Assembly: GCA_014728785.1 (NCBI GenBank)
Contig: WJKZ01000111.1
Coordinates: 1 to 5,737, forward strand
DNA from: Candidatus Omnitrophota bacterium
GTDB lineage: Bacteria; Omnitrophota; Gorgyraeia; Duberdicusellales; 4484-171
DNA length: 5,737 nucleotides
Direction of reading: 5' to 3'
In this document: piece by piece, positions 1-5,737 of the stretch
Layout of the letters: each line of letters opens with the position of its first letter
Position numbering within the stretch: position 1 is the stretch's first letter
The notes under the pieces: model-generated
The model's input: the letters and a program-made list of their open reading frames with translations, nothing else
What the model was told of the DNA's origin: nothing
The model's database searches: none
Position numbers and translations under genes: made by a program

Positions 1-1700
1 CATATACTCCTTGCCTCGTTATATAAGTCGAGATTCACATAGGCATTTCCCATATCGATATAGACAAATTCCTCTATGTCTTTATCCTCGTAATTATCGA
101 TTATGCTCTGAAACACTTCTATCGCCTTACGGTATTTACCCTCATTAAAAAAACACTTTCCGTAAAGGTAATATGCTCTGGGTATTAATTCGCTGCGAGG
201 GTGTTTTTCGAAAAAATCTTCCAGGAGGGCCTTGGCTTTTATGTAATCTTCACCGGTGAAATACCCTACGGCAAGATAATACTGAGCCTGGGGTATCAAC
301 TTCGAATTAGGAAAATTATTTTTCAGATTTCTCAAAGCCATAAGAGCCTTCTCCAGCTGCTGCGATTTAAGAAAAGCGGTTCCTATCTGAAATTGAATAT
401 AGTCGGCATAAATTGTTCCGGGGTTTTCCTTCAAGATATTGTTGTATAAATCCAGAGCTTCGGTATACCTGCCTGCCTCCTGATAAGCGTCAGCAATTTG
501 AATCTGGGAACTTATCTTAACCGTAGGGTTATCTGTATACTCTATAGTCTTTTTGAACTCCTCGATTGCCTTCTTGAACTCACCGTCTTTAAGATAACAC
601 CAGGCTAAACCATAGTGAGCCTTATTGATTATATCCGGTTTATCGGCGCTATCGAAATTATCGATTATGTATTTATAGGTAAACAAAGAATCTTTCAGCC
701 TTCCCATTTCATAAAAAAGATCGGCTTTGTTCAGATAAACGTTACTTATGAAATTGCTGCGAGGAAAATTTCTCATAAACATATTAAAAGTTTCCAGAGC
801 CTGTATATAATCCTCTGTTTTAAAATAGTACAGTCCTTGTGAATAAAAACGCATTTCTCTGTTTGCGATACTATCAATCGAAGACTTTGCTTTGTTCAGG
901 TCCCCTTTAGCTAAATAAGTCAGGCCTACCGACTGCTGGAGCAAATCCTTAAGTTTATTATCAGGATTCAAAGTCAAAGCTTTCTGATAGTTGTCTAAAG
1001 CCTCCCCCCAGTTTTCCAAAGCGTAATGGCTTTCTCCTAGATAAAAATAAACTCTGGGATCGTCTCCATTTTGTGCGAAATCATCAAAATACTCAGAGCC
1101 TAATTTTAATACTCCGGCATAGTCTTCATCCTTCAACTTCAAATTCATTAATTGCAGATAAGCTTTCCCTGTCAGGTCGACTTTTGCGCTTTTCTTAATC
1201 ACTCTCTTCAGCACCGCTTCGGCATTTTCGAATTCTCCAATTTCTATGTAGTTGCGTCCCGACATATAAAAAGCATTCCAGATAAATTCGGAATTCCGGT
1301 AATCGTTTATTATTTTTTCGAAATTTTGGAGTGATTCCTGGAAATTTTTACCTTTGAAGTGTATCAGGCCCAGAAAAAAATAAATCTCATCGCGGAAGGA
1401 AGAATAATCTTCCGATACTGGCTCAAGTAGCTCTTTAAAAGCTTCCAAGGCACGGGGATAATTTTGGTTATAATAATAGCATTTGGCGACATAAAGCCTG
1501 GCCCGGGGAACCAGTGGACTTTCTGGAAATTCATCCACAAACCTCTCAAAAAGAGAAAGAGAGGCTTCATAGAAATTATCAGAGAAAGCCTTAAGAGCAA
1601 CATTAAATCTTTCCCTGTCGTCCTGGGCATTGAGCGCACCGGAGGCAAAAATAAATACAGTGATAATAACTATAATATTGCGTAACGATTTATTAATCAT
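1..1700 (-). CDS. Exported TPR-repeat protein, N-terminal 566 residues (3' end beyond the left edge)
   Basis: The frame is open from an ATG at 1700 to the left edge with no stop, so the protein is longer than 566 residues. Residues 1-25 look like a Sec signal peptide: basic start (MINKSLR), hydrophobic core about 9-20, and a likely cut after LNA at 25. I see no lipobox cysteine, so a soluble periplasmic or secreted protein is likelier than a lipoprotein. The remainder is a nearly continuous solenoid of about 15 TPR-like units of 34-38 residues. Clear units lie near 65-92, 139-167, 214-246, 284-312, 357-388, 396-426, 432-463, 467-501 and 505-537. Many follow the pattern FPxSxLIPxAxYYLA...YxKAxxxF, typical of BamD/YbgF-like TPR proteins of diderm envelopes. 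TPRs act as protein-binding scaffolds. No catalytic domain is visible and the partner is unknown. It probably has its own promoter (1732-1760), apart from uvrA. The export and TPR calls are firm; any specific role would be a guess. Confidence 0.9.
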   Translation of the reverse strand, partial: MINKSLRNIIVIITVFIFASGALNAQDDRERFNVALKAFSDNFYEASLSLFERFVDEFPESPLVPRARLYVAKCYYYNQNYPRALEAFKELLEPVSEDYSSFRDEIYFFLGLIHFKGKNFQESLQNFEKIINDYRNSEFIWNAFYMSGRNYIEIGEFENAEAVLKRVIKKSAKVDLTGKAYLQLMNLKLKDEDYAGVLKLGSEYFDDFAQNGDDPRVYFYLGESHYALENWGEALDNYQKALTLNPDNKLKDLLQQSVGLTYLAKGDLNKAKSSIDSIANREMRFYSQGLYYFKTEDYIQALETFNMFMRNFPRSNFISNVYLNKADLFYEMGRLKDSLFTYKYIIDNFDSADKPDIINKAHYGLAWCYLKDGEFKKAIEEFKKTIEYTDNPTVKISSQIQIADAYQEAGRYTEALDLYNNILKENPGTIYADYIQFQIGTAFLKSQQLEKALMALRNLKNNFPNSKLIPQAQYYLAVGYFTGEDYIKAKALLEDFFEKHPRSELIPRAYYLYGKCFFNEGKYRKAIEVFQSIIDNYEDKDIEEFVYIDMGNAYVNLDLYNEARSI

Positions 1701-1703
1701 ATA

Positions 1704-1709
1704 TCCTCT
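1704..1709 (-). promoter_or_regulatory. Ribosome-binding site of the TPR gene
   Basis: AGAGGA on the minus strand ends 3 nt before the ATG at 1700, so its GAGG core sits at a usable though short distance. It supports this ATG as the start, as does the signal peptide that begins right there. Confidence 0.6.
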
Positions 1710-1731
1710 TATTTTAAAGATTTATTTTTGA

Positions 1732-1760
1732 ATAATATCAAGTCAAATTAAAACTGTCAA
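1732..1760 (-). promoter_or_regulatory. Sigma-70-type promoter with extended -10, driving the TPR gene
   Basis: On the minus strand a perfect -35 box TTGACA (1760-1755) is followed by a 17-bp spacer and the -10 box TATTAT (1737-1732), one base from the consensus TATAAT. The bases just ahead of the -10 are TGA, giving the TGn extended -10 motif. Transcription would start near 1725, leaving a 5' leader of about 25 nt before the TPR start codon. The promoter lies in the 78-bp gap after the uvrA stop. Boxes, spacing and position are seen directly; activity is inferred. Confidence 0.75.
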
Positions 1761-1778
1761 ACTTTTTTGCACCGTTGT

Positions 1779-4571
1779 TTAAGTTTTCAATTTCGGCTCA
1801 AGGAAGCGACCGGTATAGGAACTTTTCTTTCTTATTATCTCTTCCGGCAAACCACAGGCAACGACCTCACCGCCTTTTTCTCCCCCTCCCGGTCCCAAAT
1901 CTAAAATATAATCAGAACATTTTATCACATCTAAATTATGTTCGATTACCAGAACCGTGTTTTTTTTATCTACTAATCTCTGCAATACCGACAGAAGCTT
2001 GCGAATATCTTCAAAATGGAGACCGGTTGTAGGCTCATCCAGTATATAAAGCGTTCTTCCGGTGGCTTTCTTTCTTAATTGCGAAGACAATTTGATACGC
2101 TGAGCTTCCCCTCCGGATAGAGTGGTTGCGGATTGCCCCAGTGAAACATAACCTAATCCCACATCTTTAAGAGTTTTAAGTATATTATTTATCGACGGTA
2201 AATTCTCAAATAAGATATATGCCTCATCTGCGCTCATCGCAAGAATATCCGATATATCTTTACCTTTAAATTTCACTTCCAGGGTCTGGGCGTTAAACCT
2301 CCTGCCCTTGCATACTTCGCAGTCCACATAAACATCGGGTAAAAAATGCATTTCAATCTTCTTGGTCCCCTCCCCCCGGCATGCTTCGCACCGGCCTCCG
2401 GCCACGTTAAAACTGAATCTTGCCGGCTTATACCCCCTTGCTCTGGCCTCGGGCAAGCGGCTGAAAACCTGACGGATATAAGTAAAAACCCCGGTATAAG
2501 TAGCAGGGTTTGAACGGGGTGTCCTGCCGATAGGCGACTGATCAACAATTATTACCTTATCTATATGCTGGAGACCTTCGATTTTTTTAAATTTACCCGG
2601 CTTTTCTTTTGAATTGTATATAACCTTTGCCGCTGCCCTGTAAAGGATATCTTCTATCAAGGTTGATTTACCGCTTCCTGAAACTCCGGTGATGCAGACA
2701 AAATTTTCCAGAGGTATTTTTGCCTTTATATTTTTCAAATTATGTTCAGAAGCCCCCTTCACTACAATAAAATTTCTTTTTTTATAACCCCTTCTTCCCG
2801 CAGGTACCCCTATAGATTCCTTTCCCTGTATAAAGCGGGCGGTAGAGGTATTGGCTGATTTTAATTTTTTAGACTCGCCTGAAAATATAACCTTTCCGCC
2901 TTCCCTGCCGGCACCGGGGCCTAAATCAATAACCCAATCCGAAGAATGTATCATCTGCTCATCGTGCTCTACCACTATAATGGTATTACCCATACTTTTT
3001 AGTTTTTTCAATGTATTTATCAATTTTTTATCATCGCGGGGATGTAGACCTATGGTAGGTTCATCCAGGACGTACAACACCCCGGACAAGGAAGAACCCA
3101 ACTGGGTCGCAAGCCTTATCCGTTGAGCTTCGCCTCCGGAAAGAGTCGAACTCAACCGGTCGAGAGATAAATAAGCGATCCCGACATCCACACAAAAGTT
3201 AAGCCTTTTCGATATCTCCTTAACCACATGACCTGCAATTTTCATTTCATAGCTGCTCAGTTTCAGCTCTCTGAAAAAATCATAACACCGCAAAATGCTT
3301 AATTCCACGATGTCCCATATTGACTTGCCTTTAAGCAAAACACTTAATGCTTCTTTTTTTAGCCGTTTACCGCCGCAGCCGGGACAGGGAAGTTTGGACA
3401 TATATCTTGTTATCTCCGATTTTCGATACTCACTTTCTGTGGTATTAAACACCCTCTCCAGGTTCGGTATAACTCCTTCGTACGGTTTGCCCCAAACATA
3501 AACATCGCTGCTGCCGTAAAGAATAATTTTCTGAATTTTTTTGGGTAATTTTTTAAAAGGAGTCTGAAATGAAATATCCAGCTCACCCGCCAGCTCTCTC
3601 AACAAAGCCCGGTAATACATAATATAGCCGCGTCCTCCTCTACGCCATGCCTCTATCGCTCCTTCTGCCAGACTTTTGTTTCTGTCCGGAACGATTATAT
3701 CGGGATCAAGCTCCAGCTTAATACCCAAACCGTTACATAAATTGCAGGCTCCGTAAGGAGAGTTGAAGGAAAAAGTACGCGGTTCAAGCTCAGTCAACGA
3801 TATTCCGCAAACGGGGCACATAAGACGGGTATTAAAAAATATTTCTTTTTTTCCAGTATCATCGTAAATTATCACACTTCCCCGGGAATGATGCAGGGAT
3901 GTCTCTATTGAATCAGCTATTCGTTTTTTATATTGAGGCGACACTTTAACTCTATCCACTACTATATCTATCGAGTGCACCTTGTATTTATCCAGGCGTA
4001 TTTCTTCATCAAGTTCAAAAATCTTTCCGTCCACTCTAACCCGGACAAAGCCTTCTTTAAACAACCGCCTGAACAGGGAAGAATATTCTCCTTTTTTTCC
4101 GCTTACAACCGGAGATAGTATGAATATTCTGTGTTTCGGAGACACGTTCATAACCTGATCAATTATTTCCTGCGAACTCAATTTACTTATCTTTCTTCCG
4201 CAACGGTAACAGTGTGGTTCTCCAATTCGGGCGAACAATAAACGCAGGTAGTCATAAATTTCGGTTTGAGTGGCAACTATAGAACGGGGAGAAGAACCAG
4301 CGGTACGCTGCTCAATCGCTATAGCCGGAGAAAGACCTTCGATGTGTTCAACGTCCGGTTTTTTGAGCTGTTCCAAAAATTGGCGGGCGTAACTGGAAAG
4401 GCTTTCCACGTATCTTCGCTGACCTTCCGCATAAATGGTATCAAAAGCCAGAGAAGATTTACCCGAACCAGAAAGTCCGGTCACAACGACAAGCTTGTTT
4501 TTGGGTATCCTTAAATTTATATTTTTGAGATTGTGCTCCTTGGCACCCTGTATAATAATCCACTCGTTCAT
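1779..4571 (-). CDS. uvrA: Excinuclease ABC subunit A, UvrA (DNA damage recognition ATPase)
   Basis: UvrA dimerises, binds distorted DNA and loads UvrB for nucleotide excision repair in the cytoplasm. The 930 residues match the family (about 940 in E. coli) and both ABC ATPase modules are intact. Module I has Walker [10 protein letters not shown] (32-40), signature LSGGEAQ (477-483), Walker B LDEPT (502-506) and switch His536. Module II has Walker [10 protein letters not shown] (629-637), signature LSGGEAQ (818-824), Walker B LDEPT (844-848) and His878. Zinc-binding cysteine pairs are all present: C121/C124 with C396/C399 (probable signature domain I site), C252/C255 with C276/C279 (insertion domain), and C728/C731 with C751/C754 (signature domain II). 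The UvrB-binding region should lie about 130-245. The ATG at 4571 gives the normal N-terminus ([10 protein letters not shown] near residue 9), and no in-frame ATG, GTG or TTG lies between it and the nadX stop. The gene begins 46 bp after nadX, probably on the same transcript. Nothing is missing, so it should be functional. Confidence 0.98.
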   Translation of the reverse strand: MNEWIIIQGAKEHNLKNINLRIPKNKLVVVTGLSGSGKSSLAFDTIYAEGQRRYVESLSSYARQFLEQLKKPDVEHIEGLSPAIAIEQRTAGSSPRSIVATQTEIYDYLRLLFARIGEPHCYRCGRKISKLSSQEIIDQVMNVSPKHRIFILSPVVSGKKGEYSSLFRRLFKEGFVRVRVDGKIFELDEEIRLDKYKVHSIDIVVDRVKVSPQYKKRIADSIETSLHHSRGSVIIYDDTGKKEIFFNTRLMCPVCGISLTELEPRTFSFNSPYGACNLCNGLGIKLELDPDIIVPDRNKSLAEGAIEAWRRGGRGYIMYYRALLRELAGELDISFQTPFKKLPKKIQKIILYGSSDVYVWGKPYEGVIPNLERVFNTTESEYRKSEITRYMSKLPCPGCGGKRLKKEALSVLLKGKSIWDIVELSILRCYDFFRELKLSSYEMKIAGHVVKEISKRLNFCVDVGIAYLSLDRLSSTLSGGEAQRIRLATQLGSSLSGVLYVLDEPTIGLHPRDDKKLINTLKKLKSMGNTIIVVEHDEQMIHSSDWVIDLGPGAGREGGKVIFSGESKKLKSANTSTARFIQGKESIGVPAGRRGYKKRNFIVVKGASEHNLKNIKAKIPLENFVCITGVSGSGKSTLIEDILYRAAAKVIYNSKEKPGKFKKIEGLQHIDKVIIVDQSPIGRTPRSNPATYTGVFTYIRQVFSRLPEARARGYKPARFSFNVAGGRCEACRGEGTKKIEMHFLPDVYVDCEVCKGRRFNAQTLEVKFKGKDISDILAMSADEAYILFENLPSINNILKTLKDVGLGYVSLGQSATTLSGGEAQRIKLSSQLRKKATGRTLYILDEPTTGLHFEDIRKLLSVLQRLVDKKNTVLVIEHNLDVIKCSDYILDLGPGGGEKGGEVVACGLPEEIIRKKSSYTGRFLEPKLKT

Positions 4572-4617
4572 ATCATCTTTTCTTAAAAATTTTTTACCGG
4601 AAACAAACGGATCTCCT
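4572..4617 (-). other. nadX-uvrA gap with orphan Shine-Dalgarno and 7-codon reading frame
   Basis: Right after the nadX TAG stop comes AGGAG (4617-4613), a strong Shine-Dalgarno sequence 41 nt ahead of the uvrA ATG, too far to serve it. Six bases later a TTG (4606) opens a 7-codon frame reading about MFPVKNF and ending at TAA (4585-4583), 11 nt before the uvrA start. uvrA itself has only a weak purine stretch (AGAAAAG) close to its ATG. I see no terminator hairpin and no convincing promoter here. The motifs are seen directly; translation of the tiny frame is speculation. Confidence 0.35.
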
Positions 4618-5433
4618 CTAACTGCCGACCTTAAACGGAAAAAATATTTTATTAAGCAGATGCTGGACCGAAAGAATCGTAAGGAAACTGGTTTTAGGAT
4701 TTGTTTTAGAAGGGATATTCTCCACCTCTATATTCAGATTGGCCTCCTGCGCTTTTACTATTATCCGATGAGTATTCCTCTTAAGTTCAGGATTGGTTTT
4801 TATGCAGACCTCTATGTTCCTAAATGCTGAAACCAGAAGTAAAGTGGCCGCGACGTTAATATTCCGGGGGAAATACTTTATGGCTTCGGAAACTTTTCCT
4901 TTGAATATCAGCCGTTCTTTTTTTAAGCCTTTTATTCCGATATTTCGCCTCTGTATGTAGTCAGCACCGGCTAAACTGCGGGGAGGCTTGGAGGTAATGA
5001 GGGATATCTTTTTAATGTTCCCCATGCTTAAAGCCCCTATGCCGTCGGCCCCGCATATGGCACCCGAAGGTATATAGATATTAACTTTCTTTTTTATAGC
5101 GTTTTCCAAAAGACTGAAATCCTCGATCAACGCCCCAACGCTTACGATTATCAGGTCTTTTTTATAAAAAAGCGCTTTCCTTAAAATTGATTTGGCTGCA
5201 TCTACTGAAGCTGCTTCTATCAGGATGTCGCAAGCTTTAAACATCTCCTCCATCTCTAAAATAGAAGGTCTACCACTTACCTCTTTTCGCAGTCTCAGAG
5301 CCGCTGCTTCGTTTAAGTCGGAAAGCGAGTGAACTTTTGCATAAGAGCTTAGATATTTGCGTATGTACAAAGCTACCCCCGAACCTACAGCGCCACAGCC
5401 TACAATACCTATTTTTTTTCTGGTCTTTTTCAT
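4618..5433 (-). CDS. nadX: L-aspartate dehydrogenase, NadX family
   Basis: The family oxidises L-aspartate with NAD(P)+ to iminoaspartate, which NadA condenses with dihydroxyacetone phosphate to quinolinate, an NAD precursor; it can stand in for the oxidase NadB. At 271 residues the protein is normal for the family (about 240-270). It opens with a Rossmann nucleotide-binding motif, [12 protein letters not shown] (8-19), and continues with IEAAS (72-76), the catalytic-domain loop [11 protein letters not shown] (121-131), KPPRSL (149-154), [11 protein letters not shown] (188-198), and [11 protein letters not shown] (214-224), whose His222 aligns with the proposed active-site histidine of the family. 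The C-terminal [12 protein letters not shown] (238-249) is also characteristic. The ATG at 5433 has a good Shine-Dalgarno and sits 24 bp after panC, so the two are probably co-transcribed. Assignment to the family is firm. Which pathway it feeds depends on whether nadA, nadB and panD exist elsewhere, which this window cannot show. Confidence 0.92.
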   Translation of the reverse strand: MKKTRKKIGIVGCGAVGSGVALYIRKYLSSYAKVHSLSDLNEAAALRLRKEVSGRPSILEMEEMFKACDILIEAASVDAAKSILRKALFYKKDLIIVSVGALIEDFSLLENAIKKKVNIYIPSGAICGADGIGALSMGNIKKISLITSKPPRSLAGADYIQRRNIGIKGLKKERLIFKGKVSEAIKYFPRNINVAATLLLVSAFRNIEVCIKTNPELKRNTHRIIVKAQEANLNIEVENIPSKTNPKTSFLTILSVQHLLNKIFFPFKVGS

Positions 5434-5441
5434 ATTTTTAG

Positions 5442-5446
5442 CCTCC
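5442..5446 (-). promoter_or_regulatory. Ribosome-binding site of nadX
   Basis: GGAGG on the minus strand ends 8 nt before the ATG at 5433, an ideal strength and spacing that fixes the nadX start. It lies within the 24-bp panC-nadX gap, which leaves no room for a normal promoter or terminator. Confidence 0.8.
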
Positions 5447-5457
5447 GGGATAAGTCT

Positions 5458-5737
5458 TTAATCAACGCTTAAAACTATATTGTCTATCAATCTGACCCCT
5501 TCAACGAAAACGGCACCGGCTATAACGATCCGGCCTCTGACCTGCTTTAATTCTTTCAGGTTTCCTGCATCAAGAACTTTCAAATAGTCTATCCTGGATT
5601 TGTAACCTTTTTCTACTGTTTCTCTCATTTTCTCCTCAATGAAGGAAACGTCTCTTTCGCCTTTCTTTATTAAATTTTCTGCCTCCTTTAAGGCTCTGTA
5701 GAGACAAAGGCTCCTCATTTTTCCCTCCCGGCTAAGG
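5458..5737 (-). CDS. panC: Pantothenate synthetase (pantoate-beta-alanine ligase), C-terminal 92 residues
   Basis: PanC makes pantothenate from pantoate, beta-alanine and ATP in coenzyme A synthesis. Only the C-terminal third is visible; the full protein is usually about 280 residues and its 5' end lies beyond the right edge. The frame stays open through the edge, and the residues ahead of the Met at 5718 (LSREGK) still fit the family stretch YLSxEER...LYRAL, so that Met is internal and not the start. Visible family features are LYRALKEA, the GERD turn, IDYLKVLDAGNLKEL (matching the usual DYxEVxDxxTLxxL), a hydrophobic strand RIVIAGAVFV, and the terminal VRLIDNI. This is the C-terminal dimer and substrate-lid domain. 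The ATP-binding HIGH-type motif and the SSRN loop must lie outside the window. It is followed after 24 bp by nadX in what looks like a cofactor operon. Confidence 0.92.
   Translation of the reverse strand, partial: LSREGKMRSLCLYRALKEAENLIKKGERDVSFIEEKMRETVEKGYKSRIDYLKVLDAGNLKELKQVRGRIVIAGAVFVEGVRLIDNIVLSVD

Noticed and set aside
1364..1648. 94-codon open frame on the minus strand inside the TPR gene
   Set aside because: It is in another frame within the clearly coding TPR array, and its product is low-complexity with no recognisable fold.
1750..1787. Possible uvrA terminator: AAAACT...AAAC pairing with GTTT...AGTTTT on the minus strand
   Set aside because: The stem is almost all A-T with a bulge and a 14-nt loop, lacks a clean T-run, spans the uvrA stop codon and overlaps the -35 box of the TPR promoter. 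It is too weak to call a terminator.
2273..2548. 91-codon minus-strand frame inside uvrA
   Set aside because: It overlaps the conserved second ATPase module and zinc cysteines of UvrA in a shifted frame, so it is a shadow.
4583..4596. AT palindrome (TAAAAAATTTTTA) between nadX and uvrA as a terminator or operator
   Set aside because: It has no G-C pairs and no loop, which is common by chance in AT-rich gaps.
4435..4830. 131-codon open frame on the plus strand across the uvrA start and nadX end
   Set aside because: It lies antisense to two well-supported genes, matches no family I recognise, and its frame is a by-product of their coding sequence.
5458..5718. A small independent gene starting at the ATG at 5718
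   Set aside because: The frame remains open upstream to the edge, and the residues before that Met still match PanC, so this is the C-terminal end of panC and not a short gene.

Overview
All genes in this window lie on the minus strand, so transcription runs from the right edge to the left. In transcription order they are: the 3' end of panC (pantothenate synthetase, cut by the right edge), a complete nadX-type L-aspartate dehydrogenase gene, a complete uvrA (excinuclease ABC subunit A, 930 residues), and the first 566 codons of an exported tetratricopeptide-repeat (TPR) protein that runs off the left edge. Genes cover nearly everything. The gaps are 24 bp (panC-nadX), 46 bp (nadX-uvrA) and 78 bp (uvrA-TPR). 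I see no RNA genes, insertion sequences, CRISPR arrays, phage genes or large DNA repeats.

The first three genes are co-directional and tightly spaced, and probably share a transcript that starts beyond the right edge. panC and nadX are both cofactor genes. PanC joins pantoate to beta-alanine on the way to coenzyme A, and aspartate dehydrogenase makes iminoaspartate, the substrate of NadA quinolinate synthase on the way to NAD. uvrA supplies the damage-recognition ATPase of nucleotide excision repair and seems to be a passenger here, since I see no promoter or SOS-type operator directly ahead of it. The TPR gene looks like a separate unit: the gap before it holds a near-consensus sigma-70 promoter (TTGACA, 17 bp, TATTAT, with a TG extension) and a ribosome-binding site.

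The organism is a bacterium: UvrA is a bacterial hallmark and the promoter is of sigma-70 type. Base composition is moderately AT-rich by eye. The secretion signal followed by many TPR units of the BamD/YbgF-like kind suggests a diderm cell envelope. The combination would suit an uncultivated diderm phylum such as Omnitrophota or Elusimicrobiota, but that is a guess from gene style and not something the sequence proves.

Overall this is an ordinary housekeeping region. I found no convincing new system. The points most worth a second look are the panC-nadX pairing, the long exported TPR array, the strong promoter in front of it, and an orphan Shine-Dalgarno sequence with a tiny reading frame between nadX and uvrA.
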